Positions 9,435-17,974 of a DNA stretch of 64,000 nt are shown in pieces. Position 1 is the first letter of the stretch. Each line of letters begins with the position of its first letter. The position numbers and the translations under genes were made by a program. The notes under the pieces are model-generated. The model worked only from the letters and a program-made list of their open reading frames with translations. It did no database searches and was not told the origin of the DNA. Origin of the DNA: DATFDN01 sp035685165. GTDB taxonomy: Bacteria > Pseudomonadota > Alphaproteobacteria > Acetobacterales > Acetobacteraceae. Location: NCBI GenBank assembly GCA_035685165.1, contig DASRBI010000008.1, positions 372,001-436,000 on the forward strand, in the 5' to 3' direction.

Positions 9435-10892
9435 TCAGCCGCCGCCGACCGCCATCCCTGCCCCGCGCGGATCGGTGCTCCAGGCGCAGCTCTTGGGCGC
9501 GCCGGGCACGCCGCCCGCGCAGAGGATCAGGTTGGCGCGGCCAGGCTCGGTCGGCGGCGGCGGCAACTGGCTGCGCCGCGCCAGCGCGCGCTGCATCGTC
9601 TCCGCCGTCGCCAGCGCCGCCGCGTTCTGCCCGGAGCCGCCGACCGCGGCGATGAACGCATGCCGCGCGCGGTCATAGGCGATCGCCGCGGCGAGCAGCG
9701 GCGGCGGCACCGAGCGCGGCGAGGCGGCGAGCAGGAAGCCGAGCGCCGGCGCGATGCGCCCGGTGCCGAACAGATTGTCCATGGTCAGCGCGCAGGCCAC
9801 CGCGTCGCCCTCGTGGTCCATCGTCACGAAGGTCGTGGTGGCGCCGAGCGGCGGCAGGGTCCCTGCCGGGGCCTGCGCCGAAAGCAGCGCGGTCGGGTTG
9901 CCGCCGCTCGTGCGCCAGGCCATCGCCACCTGATCGGCCCGCGCCGCCGCCTGCTGCACATCGGCTGGATTCGCCTTTAGCGCCAGAAACGCCGCCGCGG
10001 CGGCAAGCCCCCCGTCAGCCGGCGGCGGCAGGAAGGCAACATCGATACTGCCCCCGCCATCGAGATCGATCGCCTGCGCCCGCGAGGGCAGCGCATTCCA
10101 GAGCTGGTTCAAGGTCAGCGGGCCGCCGGCGAGTCGCGAGGCCTCGACGATCCGCCGCGCGAGCCCGCCCTGGTAGAAATCGCCCACCCCCACCTGGCGG
10201 AGCTGGCCGAGCGTTCCGGCGAGCGCCGGCTGGACGAACCGGTCGCCCGCCTGCAGCAGCCGCCCGCCCGGCGCGAACTCCGCGCGCGCTTGGGGGTCGG
10301 CGAGCAGCGGCCCGGCGACAAGGTGCAGATCGTCGGCGAAGGCGCGCGACACCACCGCGCCCCCGCGCGCCAGATTCTCGGCCGGCGCGAGCATCAGCTC
10401 GAACGGCAGATGGCCGTAGCGGTCGTGCAGTAGATAGAGGCCGCGCAGCATCATGGGCAGCGCCGCCGGCCGATCGGCGGTGCCCGGAGGCGGCGGCTCG
10501 GCCGGCGCCAGCGGGACGAAGATGATCGCCTCCGGCACGCCCTTGTTGATGCTGCCGGGCTTCGGCGCGTAGGCAAGGCAGGCGCCGCCGCCACCCAACC
10601 CGGCGCGCGAGGGCAGGGTCACGGCCAATGTCGCGGCGACCGCCACGGCGGCATCGGCCGCGGTGCCACCGGCCGAAAGCGCCTGCCGGCCGACCAGCGC
10701 CGCCTGCGGTTCGTCGGCGACCACGGCGCCGAGAAAGCCCGTGACATGACCGGGCTGACCCTCGGGCGGCGCGCCTCCGCCGATCGGCGGGGCGAGGTTG
10801 ACGTTGGCCCCACAGGATGCCGTCAGGAAAGCAAGCCCCAGCGCCGCGCGGCGCAAACCCCGGCCGGAGGGCCTCGAATCTCGACGAATCAC
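9435..10892 (-). CDS. Gamma-glutamyltransferase-like lipoprotein (Ntn hydrolase)
   Basis: About 485 aa. N-terminal arginines, a hydrophobic stretch and LTASC form a likely lipoprotein signal. The GGT fold shows in the small-residue segment GGTAADAAVAVAATLAVT and in the probable autoprocessing site at GATTTFVTMDHEGDAVA, where the second-subunit Thr nucleophile is expected among the run of Thr. The GGSGQN loop near the C-terminus matches the usual GGS region only loosely. The protein is shorter and more divergent than the second family member at 62108. The GTG at 10892 is chosen because GGGAG precedes it and the lipoprotein signal follows; a start at 10961 is the alternative. Cotranscribed with the aminotransferase. 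Confidence 0.75.
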   Translation of the reverse strand: MIRRDSRPSGRGLRRAALGLAFLTASCGANVNLAPPIGGGAPPEGQPGHVTGFLGAVVADEPQAALVGRQALSAGGTAADAAVAVAATLAVTLPSRAGLGGGGACLAYAPKPGSINKGVPEAIIFVPLAPAEPPPPGTADRPAALPMMLRGLYLLHDRYGHLPFELMLAPAENLARGGAVVSRAFADDLHLVAGPLLADPQARAEFAPGGRLLQAGDRFVQPALAGTLGQLRQVGVGDFYQGGLARRIVEASRLAGGPLTLNQLWNALPSRAQAIDLDGGGSIDVAFLPPPADGGLAAAAAFLALKANPADVQQAAARADQVAMAWRTSGGNPTALLSAQAPAGTLPPLGATTTFVTMDHEGDAVACALTMDNLFGTGRIAPALGFLLAASPRSVPPPLLAAAIAYDRARHAFIAAVGGSGQNAAALATAETMQRALARRSQLPPPPTEPGRANLILCAGGVPGAPKSCAWSTDPRGAGMAVGGG

Positions 10893-11064
10893 CCGTTTCT
10901 CCCTGCCCGCCCCGACCGGCCGGGGCGCGCGGTGGATAGACGCACGCCGCGAGCGCGGCAACTGAGGCTGCGTCTACAGCCGATCGCCACTGAGCCCGGA
11001 TTTCTGGCCCGGTCCGCAGCCCATCGCGGCGAACGGGTGCCAAAAAACGGCGCGCAGGCGCGCT

Positions 11065-12309
11065 CTAGACCGCCCGCACCAGCCGGTGCTGCTTGCGGCC
11101 GGCGGACAGCTTCATCGCCCCGCCTTCCAGATCGGCCGCCGAGACCGTGCGCGTCTCGTCCTCGATCGGCGCATCGTTCAGCCGCGCGCCGCCGCCGCGG
11201 ATCAGCCGCCGCGCCTCGCCATTGCTCGCCGCCAGTCCCGCCATGCGAAACAGCTGAAAGGCGGGAATACCTGCCTCCAGTTCCCGACGGGCAACCGTGA
11301 TGGAGGGCAGCGTCTCGGCCGCCTCGCGCTCCTCGAAGGCGCGGCGCGCGGTGTCGGCGGCCAACTCGGCCGCCGCCCGCCCGTGGCAGAGCGCCGTCGC
11401 CTCAGTCGCCAGCACCTTCTTCGCCTCGTTGATCTCCGCCCCGCCCAGCGCCTCCAGCCGGGCGATCTCGTCGAGCGGCAGCTCGGTGAACAGACGCAGG
11501 AACCGCCCCACGTCGGCATCCTCGGTGTTGCGCCAGAACTGCCAGTAGTCGTACGGCGAAAGCCGGTCGGCGGTCAGCCACACCGCGCCCTGCGCGGTCT
11601 TGCCCATCTTGGCGCCGGAGGCGGTGGCGATCAGCGGCGTGGTCAGCCCGAACAGCGCCGTCCCGTCGGTGCGGCGCGCCAACTCAATCCCCGAGACGAT
11701 ATTGCCCCACTGGTCCGAGCCGCCGATCTGCAATCGCACCCCGAAGCGACGCGCCAGCTCTCGGAAATCGTAGCTTTGGAGGATCATGTAGTTGAATTCG
11801 AGGAACGTCAGCGGCTGCTCGCGCTCGAGCCGCAGTTTCACCGAATCGAAGGTCAGCATTCGGTTGATGGTGAAATGCGGGCCGACGTCGCGCAGCAGCG
11901 GAATGTAGCCGAGCGCGTCCAGCCAGTCGGCGTTGTTGGCTATGAACGCATCGGTCGGGCCGTCGCCGAAGCGCAGGAACGGATCGAAGCAGCGGCGGAT
12001 GCCCCGCATGTTGGCGGCGATCTGCTCGTCGGTGAGCAACTGCCGGGATTCGTCCCGACCTGAGGGATCACCGATTCGCGTCGTGCCGCCGCCCATCAGC
12101 ACGAGCGGCCGGTGCCCGTGCTTCTGCAACAGACGCAGGATCATGATCTGCACGAGGCTGCCCACGTGCAGGCTGTCTGCCGTGCAGTCGAAGCCGATAT
12201 AGGCCGTCATCCGCCCAGTCCGCATCGCCGCGTCCAGCGCATCGAGATCGGTGCACTGGAACAGGAAGCCGCGCGCGATCGCTTCCTCTAGGAACAGAGT
12301 TCTGGGCAT
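11065..12309 (-). CDS. tyrS: Tyrosine--tRNA ligase
   Basis: 414 aa class I aminoacyl-tRNA synthetase that charges tRNA(Tyr). YIGFDCTADSLHVGSLV holds the tyrosine-binding start and the HIGH-like HVGS. GGSDQWGNIVSG is the typical TyrS substrate loop, and KMGKT replaces KMSKS. The C-terminal 70 residues (EARRLIRGGGARLND) are the S4-like RNA-binding domain. The ATG at 12309 fits the family start MPRTLFLEEAIARGF; an in-frame start 17 codons earlier would add a non-conserved leader. Essential housekeeping gene. Confidence 0.97.
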   Translation of the reverse strand: MPRTLFLEEAIARGFLFQCTDLDALDAAMRTGRMTAYIGFDCTADSLHVGSLVQIMILRLLQKHGHRPLVLMGGGTTRIGDPSGRDESRQLLTDEQIAANMRGIRRCFDPFLRFGDGPTDAFIANNADWLDALGYIPLLRDVGPHFTINRMLTFDSVKLRLEREQPLTFLEFNYMILQSYDFRELARRFGVRLQIGGSDQWGNIVSGIELARRTDGTALFGLTTPLIATASGAKMGKTAQGAVWLTADRLSPYDYWQFWRNTEDADVGRFLRLFTELPLDEIARLEALGGAEINEAKKVLATEATALCHGRAAAELAADTARRAFEEREAAETLPSITVARRELEAGIPAFQLFRMAGLAASNGEARRLIRGGGARLNDAPIEDETRTVSAADLEGGAMKLSAGRKQHRLVRAV

Positions 12310-12403
12310 TCCTCGCCTCGGGAAGAAAACGGGGTGGCGGTCGCCCGCCACCCCGTTCAACCAATCCCGGACGCCGGGCCGGGGTCAAGCCCGCAACGGG
12401 CGC

Positions 12404-13069
12404 TCAGTCGGCCGCCAGCGCCATGTGCCGCCGGGCGACCGCCTTGCCCACATAATCCTCCACGGCGTCGGCGACCGCATCAGCGTGCAGGGCGAACACG
12501 TGATCCGCACCCGGCACGATGCGGTAATCGACGCTGACCCCCTTCTGGGTGTTCAGCTTATCGACCAGCTTCCGCACGGATGCCTCCGGCACCAGCTCGT
12601 CGGCGTCGCCGTGCAGCATCAGCCCGCCGCACGGGCAGGGGGCGAGGAAGCCGAAATCGTAATGGCTCGCCGGAGGGGCGACGCTGACCCAGCCAGATAC
12701 TTCCGGGCGCCGCATCAGAAGCTGCATGCCGATGAAGGCGCCGAAGGAGTAGCCGGCGATCCACAGCCCACCATGGTTGGGGTTGACGGCCTGCGCCCAG
12801 TCGAGCGCCGCCGCGGCGTCGCTGATCTCGCCGATGCCGCCGTCATAGCGGCCCTGGCTGCGGCCAACGCCGCGGAAATTGAAGCGCATCACCGAGAAGC
12901 CCAGCCGCTGGAACGCCTGGTACATCGTGTAGGTGACACGGTTGTTCATCGTTCCGCCATGCAGCGGATGCGGGTGCAAGACCAGCGCTACCGGCGCGCC
13001 AGATTCCTTTGAATGGTGATAGCGTCCTTCGAGCCGCCCATCCGGGCCGGCAAACATCACTTCGGGCAT
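12404..13069 (-). CDS. Alpha/beta hydrolase (dienelactone-hydrolase-like fold)
   Basis: 221 aa soluble hydrolase. Visible are the oxyanion-side motif VLHPHPLHGGTMNNRV, FNFRGVGRSQG, the nucleophile elbow GYSFGA, an Asp in GDADELVP and the catalytic His in GADHVFALH, so the Ser-Asp-His triad is complete. It is divergent from the cysE/desulfurase cluster. I recall this type of hydrolase next to Fe-S assembly genes in alphaproteobacteria, with unknown function. No signal peptide is present. Confidence 0.85.
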   Translation of the reverse strand: MPEVMFAGPDGRLEGRYHHSKESGAPVALVLHPHPLHGGTMNNRVTYTMYQAFQRLGFSVMRFNFRGVGRSQGRYDGGIGEISDAAAALDWAQAVNPNHGGLWIAGYSFGAFIGMQLLMRRPEVSGWVSVAPPASHYDFGFLAPCPCGGLMLHGDADELVPEASVRKLVDKLNTQKGVSVDYRIVPGADHVFALHADAVADAVEDYVGKAVARRHMALAAD

Positions 13070-13431
13070 GATTTCGTCCGCGTTGTTCTTTTACCTTGGC
13101 TGAGACCGCTGACCCGTTGCCCCGTCCTGCGGACAGCGAGAGTGCAATGTCCCGTCGTTCGCTCCTCGATCCCTGACGTTCCGGGGATCACGGCAGATAA
13201 ACCAACCATGCGTGAGAGGGCCGCAGTTTCACGCCTTTTTTAAGGGTGACCGCCCGCTCAGGGCCTGCCATCCTGGCGCACAACCGCGCGCTGGCCTTAA
13301 CGCCTCCTTTCCCGGCAGCACCCGCCCTCGGCCGCTCTGCTTGCAAATCGGATCGGCAGAAGGCGGCCTACGACCTGCCGATACTTAGCAGTATAGGGTA
13401 CCGCGACGGCAGGGGTCTAAGGATTTGTCGC
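13070..13431. other. Intergenic region upstream of the cysE cluster
   Basis: A 362-base gap between divergent genes. Short open frames here have no family resemblance and atypical composition. An Rrf2/IscR-type regulator gene would be expected in similar clusters but none is present. A less GC-rich piece near 13330-13431 holds an inverted repeat (listed separately) and probably the cysE promoter. A CCTTTTTTAAGG stretch near 13234-13245 is the only T-run. Confidence 0.5.
13381..13394. promoter_or_regulatory. Inverted repeat ATACT-N4-AGTAT upstream of cysE
   Basis: Perfect 5-bp dyad ATACT TAGC AGTAT, about 40 bases before the cysE start, in the most AT-rich part of the gap. It may be an operator or overlap the -10 region (TATAGG follows). 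It does not match the IscR or RirA box consensus as I know them. Confidence 0.35.
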
Positions 13432-14109
13432 ATGGCTTTCATGTCTTTGCGTGAGTTGGTGCGGACCTATCGGGAACGTGATCCCGCCGCCCGCTCCTCA
13501 ATCGAAGTGCTGTTGTGCTACCCTGGGTTGCATGCAGTTCTTTGGCATCAACTTTCGCATTTCATGTGGAACCGGCGCCTTTACTTGCTGGCCCGGTTTT
13601 CGTCTCATCTTGCGCGTTTTTTTACCGGAATAGAAATCCATCCGGCGGCACGGCTCGGCCGGCGGCTGGTGATCGACCACGGCATGGGCGTCGTGATCGG
13701 CGAAACGGCCGAGGTCGGCGACGACTGCTATTTCTACCATCAGGTCACGCTCGGCGTGGCACGCACCGCCAGCGGCAAGCGCCATCCGACGGTCGGCAAT
13801 AACGTCATCATCGGCGCCGGCGCCAAGGTGCTCGGCCCGATCACGGTTGGCGACAATGCGCGCATCGGCTCGAACGCGGTCGTGCTCGACCCGGTCCCGG
13901 CCGATACCACCGTGGTCGGCATCCCGGCCCGCGCGGTCGATCGCAAGGTGCCGCGCAAGGTGGAGTTCGACCCCTATGGGATGCCGTGCGAGGAGATGCT
14001 CGATCCCTTGCTGCGCGATATCGAGGACCTGCGCGCCGAGCTTGCCGAGCTCGAGACCCGCATCGCCGGCGCGACCGCCCCCGAGCCGCGCGAGGCCCGT
14101 ACCAGCTGA
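13432..14109 (+). CDS. cysE: Serine O-acetyltransferase
   Basis: 225 aa. Makes O-acetylserine from serine and acetyl-CoA, the acceptor for sulfide in cysteine synthesis. An N-terminal helical domain (LRELVRTYRERDPAA, LWHQLSHFMW) is followed by a left-handed beta-helix of hexapeptide repeats, with GIEIHPAARLGRRLVIDHG, VVIGETAEVGDD and GNNVIIGAGAKVLGP. The catalytic His residues lie in IDHG and the YHQVTLG segment. The start is ATG 13432 (MAFMSL) or 13441; the open frame extending upstream is not conserved-looking. It opens a plus-strand cluster with two cysteine desulfurases, linking cysteine supply to sulfur mobilisation. Confidence 0.94.
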   Translation: MAFMSLRELVRTYRERDPAARSSIEVLLCYPGLHAVLWHQLSHFMWNRRLYLLARFSSHLARFFTGIEIHPAARLGRRLVIDHGMGVVIGETAEVGDDCYFYHQVTLGVARTASGKRHPTVGNNVIIGAGAKVLGPITVGDNARIGSNAVVLDPVPADTTVVGIPARAVDRKVPRKVEFDPYGMPCEEMLDPLLRDIEDLRAELAELETRIAGATAPEPREARTS

Positions 14110-15212
14110 CCGCGCCACGCCACTACCTGGACGCCAACGCCACCGAGCCTCTCCGCCCCGAGGCGCGGGAGGCGATGCGCGATGCGCTTGCGCTGACCGG
14201 CAACCCCTCCTCGGTCCATGCCGAGGGCCGGGCCGCCCGTCGCGTGCTGGAGGAGGCGCGCGAGGCCATCGCCCGGCGCTTCCGCGCGCTCCCCCGCAAC
14301 GTCGTTTTCACCTCCGGCGCCACCGAGGCGAACGCCCTCGCACTGCACGCGCTCGGAGCGGGCCGCCGCGTGATCGCGAGCGCGGTCGAGCACGACTCCG
14401 TCCTCGCCGCGGCGCCGGGCGCCGTGCTCGTGCCCGTGGACGGGCAGGGCGTCGTAGATCTCGACGCGCTGACCCACGCGCTCGATGCGGCCGGCCCGGC
14501 GCTCGTCTGCTTGATGCTCGCCAACAACGAGACTGGCGTCATTCAGCCGGTCGCCGAGGCGGTCGCTCTGTGCCGCCGGCATGGCGCCTGGCTGCATGTG
14601 GACGCGGTACAGGCGGCCGGGCGGATGGCGGTATTTCTCAACGCGCTCGGCGCCGACAGTCTCGCGCTCTCGTCCCACAAGCTCGGCGGCCCCACCGGGG
14701 CCGGCGCGCTGCTTTTCGCTGACGAGGGCGGCGCGCCGGCACCCCTGATCCGCGGCGGCGGCCAGGAACGCGGCTGGCGCGCCGGCACCCCGGCGCTCGC
14801 CGCGATCGCCGGCTTCGCCGCCGCAGCCGAAGCGGGGGGTGACGCCGCGCGGTTGGCACCGCTGCGGGACGGCATCGAACGCGCCGCCAAGGAGGCAGGG
14901 GCGTTGGTGGCCGGGGCGGATGCCGCGCGCATCCCGAATACGGCCTGCCTCGTGCTGCCCGGGCTGCCGGCAATGGCGCAGGTGATGGCACTCGACCTCG
15001 CCGGCTTCGCCGTCAGCGCCGGGGCGGCGTGCAGCTCGGGCAAGGTGAGCGCGAGCCACGTGCTGGCGGCGATGGGGCTCGGCCCGGACGCCGGAGCGGC
15101 GATCCGCGTCTCGCTGCCGTGGAACGCCACCGATGCAGACGCCGATGCCTTCGCCGCCGCCTATCGGGACATGGTTGCCCGGATGCGGAGGGCGGTGGTG
15201 CTCGCCCGCTAG
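14106..15212 (+). CDS. Cysteine desulfurase-like protein (NifS family), first copy
   Basis: About 368 aa PLP enzyme that removes sulfur from cysteine. The family N-terminus HYLDANATEPLRPEA lies only a few codons from the cysE stop. Other motifs are FTSGATEANALAL, ANNETGVIQP, the PLP lysine in SSHKLGG and the active-site cysteine in GAACSSGKVS. No ATG, GTG or TTG stands between the cysE stop region and this conserved N-terminus. The only in-frame candidates are CTG at 14106, overlapping the cysE TGA as CTGA with GAGG upstream, or a GTG at 13986 deep inside cysE. CTG is proposed; the start is uncertain. Divergent from the second copy, so the two probably serve different acceptors. Confidence 0.85.
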   Translation: MTAPRHYLDANATEPLRPEAREAMRDALALTGNPSSVHAEGRAARRVLEEAREAIARRFRALPRNVVFTSGATEANALALHALGAGRRVIASAVEHDSVLAAAPGAVLVPVDGQGVVDLDALTHALDAAGPALVCLMLANNETGVIQPVAEAVALCRRHGAWLHVDAVQAAGRMAVFLNALGADSLALSSHKLGGPTGAGALLFADEGGAPAPLIRGGGQERGWRAGTPALAAIAGFAAAAEAGGDAARLAPLRDGIERAAKEAGALVAGADAARIPNTACLVLPGLPAMAQVMALDLAGFAVSAGAACSSGKVSASHVLAAMGLGPDAGAAIRVSLPWNATDADADAFAAAYRDMVARMRRAVVLAR

Positions 15213-15230
15213 CCTGCCCAGATTCGCCCC

Positions 15231-16397
15231 ATGCGCCCCAACCGGCCCGTTTATCTCGACAATCAGGCGACCACCCGCTGCGACCCGCGCGTGCTCGCCG
15301 CCATGCTGCCCTACTTCACCGAGGAATATGGCAACCCGCACAGCGTCGAGCACGCGATGGGGCTGCGCGCCGAGGCGGCGGTGGAGGCGGCGCGCGCCGA
15401 GGTGGCGGCGCTGATCGGGGCGGCCGCGAACGAGGTGGTGTTCACCTCCGGCGCCACCGAGAGCAACAACATCGCCATCAAGGGCGCCGCCCGCCACGCG
15501 GCGCGCATGGGCGACCCGCGCAAGCGCATCGTCACCGTCGCCACCGAGCACAAATGCGTCCTCGAATCCGTGGCCGACCTCGAAGCCGAGGGGTTCGAGC
15601 CGGTGTTCCTGCCGGTCGGCGCCGACGGCCTGCTCGATCCTGGCGCGCTGCGTATCGCCTTGGAGGTGCCGACGCTCCTGGTCAGCGTGATGACGGTGAA
15701 CAACGAAACCGGGGTGATCCAGGACATCCCCGCGCTCGCCGCCATCGCCAAGGCAGCAGGCGCCCTCTTTCACACCGACGCCGCCCAGGCCGCCGGCAAG
15801 ATCCCGCTCGACGCGGCGGGCTGGCGCGTCGATCTCCTGTCCCTCTCCGGCCACAAGCTCTACGGACCGAAAGGTGTGGGCGCGCTCTATGTGCGGCGCC
15901 GGCCTCGCGTGCGGCTGGCGCCGCTCTTCTCCGGCGGCGGGCAGGAGCGCGGCTTGCGCTCCGGCACCCTCCCCGCGCCGCTCGTGGTGGGGCTCGGTGA
16001 AGCCTGCCGCCTCGCTCGCGCCGAGATGGCGGACGAGGCGGGGCGAATCGCCGCGCTGCGCGACCGGCTGCTCGCCGATCTGCGCGCCCGCGTTCCCGGC
16101 GTCGCCATCAACGGCAGCATGGAGCGGCGCATCCCCGGCAACCTCAACCTCACCTTCCCGACCGCGACCGCGCTCGAACTGATGGCGCGCGCGCCCGATC
16201 TTTGCGTCTCCACCGGCTCGGCCTGCTCCTCGGCAACCGTGGAGCCCTCCTATGTGCTGCGCGCCATGGGGCTCCCGGACGAGCGCGCGGCGCGCAGCTT
16301 GCGGATCGGGATCGGACGCTTTACCTCGCCGGCCGAAATCGACTTTGCCGCCGCGGCGTTGGCCGCGGCGCACGCGGGCGCCGCGGCACCCGCCTGA
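15231..16397 (+). CDS. Cysteine desulfurase (IscS/NifS type), second copy
   Basis: 388 aa, the more canonical of the two. The motifs are VYLDNQATTRCDPRV, FTSGATESNNIAIKGAA, ATEHKCVLES, TVNNETGVIQD, the PLP lysine K209 in LSGHKLYGPKG and the sulfur-carrying C332 in STGSACSSATVEPS. The product is a persulfide that can be passed to Fe-S scaffolds or to MnmA. It starts 18 bases after the first desulfurase and ends 19 bases before the ferredoxin, so it lies in one transcription unit with both. Confidence 0.95.
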   Translation: MRPNRPVYLDNQATTRCDPRVLAAMLPYFTEEYGNPHSVEHAMGLRAEAAVEAARAEVAALIGAAANEVVFTSGATESNNIAIKGAARHAARMGDPRKRIVTVATEHKCVLESVADLEAEGFEPVFLPVGADGLLDPGALRIALEVPTLLVSVMTVNNETGVIQDIPALAAIAKAAGALFHTDAAQAAGKIPLDAAGWRVDLLSLSGHKLYGPKGVGALYVRRRPRVRLAPLFSGGGQERGLRSGTLPAPLVVGLGEACRLARAEMADEAGRIAALRDRLLADLRARVPGVAINGSMERRIPGNLNLTFPTATALELMARAPDLCVSTGSACSSATVEPSYVLRAMGLPDERAARSLRIGIGRFTSPAEIDFAAAALAAAHAGAAAPA

Positions 16398-16416
16398 GTA
16401 GGACGCACGACGCAAG

Positions 16417-16749
16417 ATGCCCAAGATGACTTTTATCGAGCGCGACGGCACACGCCGCGAGGTGGACGCGCCGCTTGGGCTCTCGGTGCTGGAGATCGCC
16501 CACAAGCACGGCATCGACATCGAGGGCGCGTGCGAGGGCTCGCTCGCCTGCTCCACCTGCCACGTCATCGTCGACCCCGGCTGGTTCGGCAAGCTCGCCA
16601 CCCCGACCGAGGACGAGGAGGACATGCTCGACCTCGCCTTCGGCCTGACCGAGACCTCTCGCCTCGGCTGCCAGATCGTGATGACCGAGGCGCTGGACGG
16701 GCTGGTGGTGAAGCTGCCGGCCGGCACGCGCAACATGATGAATGCGTAG
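16417..16749 (+). CDS. fdx: [2Fe-2S] ferredoxin, adrenodoxin/Isc type
   Basis: 110 aa electron carrier. The cluster ligands are C39, C45, C48 and C85 in the spacing C-x5-C-x2-C-x36-C, characteristic of the Isc/adrenodoxin subgroup. The acidic EDEEDMLDLAFGLTE segment is the usual partner-binding helix. In Isc systems such a ferredoxin supplies electrons for Fe-S assembly. The scaffold IscU, IscA and the HscA/B chaperones are not in the window, so if they exist they are encoded elsewhere. Confidence 0.95.
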   Translation: MPKMTFIERDGTRREVDAPLGLSVLEIAHKHGIDIEGACEGSLACSTCHVIVDPGWFGKLATPTEDEEDMLDLAFGLTETSRLGCQIVMTEALDGLVVKLPAGTRNMMNA

Positions 16750-16781
16750 CAGCGGCCATCGCCACCCGCTCGATCGTTCTT

Positions 16782-16807
16782 CCTCTCCGCCGCGAGCGGC
16801 CGAGAGG
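16782..16807. repeat. Dispersed GC-rich hairpin repeat, imperfect copy 2
   Basis: Arms CCTCTCCGCCGC (16782-16793) and GGCCGAGAGG ending at 16807 form a stem with one mismatch between the ferredoxin and mnmA genes. It is related to the copies at 7062, 27622 and 50692. Confidence 0.5.
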
Positions 16808-16834
16808 GAGCATTGGTCGCGGTAGAGGCCCTCG

Positions 16835-17974
16835 ATGGCCCGCATCCTCGCAGCCATGTCCGGCGGCGTCGACAGTTCCGTCGTCGCCGCCCTGCTCGCC
16901 GATGCCGGCCATGAGGTGATCGGCGTCACCCTCCAGCTCTACGATCACGGCGCCGCCACCGGCCGGAAGGGCGCCTGCTGCGCCGGGCAGGACATCCACG
17001 ACGCGCGCCGCGTCGCCGACGCGCTCGGCATCCCGCACTATGTGATCGACGCCGAGCGCCGCTTCGCCGACGCCGTGATCGCCGACTTCGCCGATGCCTA
17101 TGCGCGCGGCGAGACCCCAGTGCCCTGCGTGCGCTGCAACCAGACCGTCAAGTTCGCCGACTTGATCGCGTTGGCCGATATGCTCGGCGTCGAGCACCTC
17201 GCCACCGGCCACTATGTGCGCCGCACCGACGGCCCCGCCGGCCCCGAACTCCACCGCGCCCGCGACGAGACGCGCGACCAGAGCTGGTTCCTGTTCGCAA
17301 CCACGAGGGCGCAGCTTGCCCGGTCGCTCTTTCCGCTCGGTGACATGCCGAACAAGGACGCGGTGCGCGCCGAGGCCGCCCGCCGCGCTTTGCCGGTCGC
17401 CGCCAAGCCCGACAGCCAGGACATCTGCTTCGTGCCGCGCGGCAGCTACGCCGATCTGGTCGGAAAGCTGCGCCCCGAGGCCGCTGAGCCGGGCGAGATC
17501 GTCGATCTGCAGGGCCGCCGCGTCGGGACCCATGAAGGCATCGGCCGCTACACGGTTGGCCAGGCGAAGCGGCTCGGCCCGGCAGGCGCTGACGGCCGCG
17601 TGGTGGTGGCGCTGGATGCGCCGCGACGCCGCGTCGTGGTCGGCCCGCGCAGCGAGGGCCGCCGCGAAATCCGGCTGCGCGAGGCGAACTGGCTGATTGC
17701 CCCGCCCGCTACGCCGTTACGCTGCATGGTGAAGCTCCGCGCCCGCGACACGCTGCGGCCAGCGGAGGTCGTGGCGGGCGCGAACGGCACGGCGCTGGTG
17801 ACGCTAGATGCGCCCGCCCTTCCCGCCCCCGGCCAGGCCTGCGTGTTCTACCAGAGCGACCGCGTGCTCGGCGGCGGCTTCATCCTGGCCGGGGCGGCTT
17901 CGGTTGACGCTGCCCTCTCCCCGGCTATATCTCGCCCGCTCCCGGCGAGGGATGGCGGCGTAGCTCAGCGGTAG
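16835..17974 (+). CDS. mnmA: tRNA-specific 2-thiouridylase MnmA
   Basis: 379 aa. Adds sulfur to U34 of Glu, Gln and Lys tRNAs, using ATP and a persulfide that begins at a cysteine desulfurase. The PP-loop SGGVDSS is at 9-15. The catalytic cysteines correspond to C98 in CVRCN and C198 in SQDICFVPRG, and VLGGGFI closes the normal domain. The last ~20 residues run past the usual family end, and the final seven codons are encoded inside the 5' half of a tRNA-Met gene (17954-18028); the stop TAG lies in the tRNA D-arm. Sitting behind two desulfurases, it is a likely sulfur acceptor of this cluster. Confidence 0.95.
   Translation: MARILAAMSGGVDSSVVAALLADAGHEVIGVTLQLYDHGAATGRKGACCAGQDIHDARRVADALGIPHYVIDAERRFADAVIADFADAYARGETPVPCVRCNQTVKFADLIALADMLGVEHLATGHYVRRTDGPAGPELHRARDETRDQSWFLFATTRAQLARSLFPLGDMPNKDAVRAEAARRALPVAAKPDSQDICFVPRGSYADLVGKLRPEAAEPGEIVDLQGRRVGTHEGIGRYTVGQAKRLGPAGADGRVVVALDAPRRRVVVGPRSEGRREIRLREANWLIAPPATPLRCMVKLRARDTLRPAEVVAGANGTALVTLDAPALPAPGQACVFYQSDRVLGGGFILAGAASVDAALSPAISRPLPARDGGVAQR

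Noticed and set aside
13246..13431. 62-codon in-frame extension of cysE
   Set aside because: Composition is not protein-like, it crosses the likely promoter region, and the family start matches 13432/13441.
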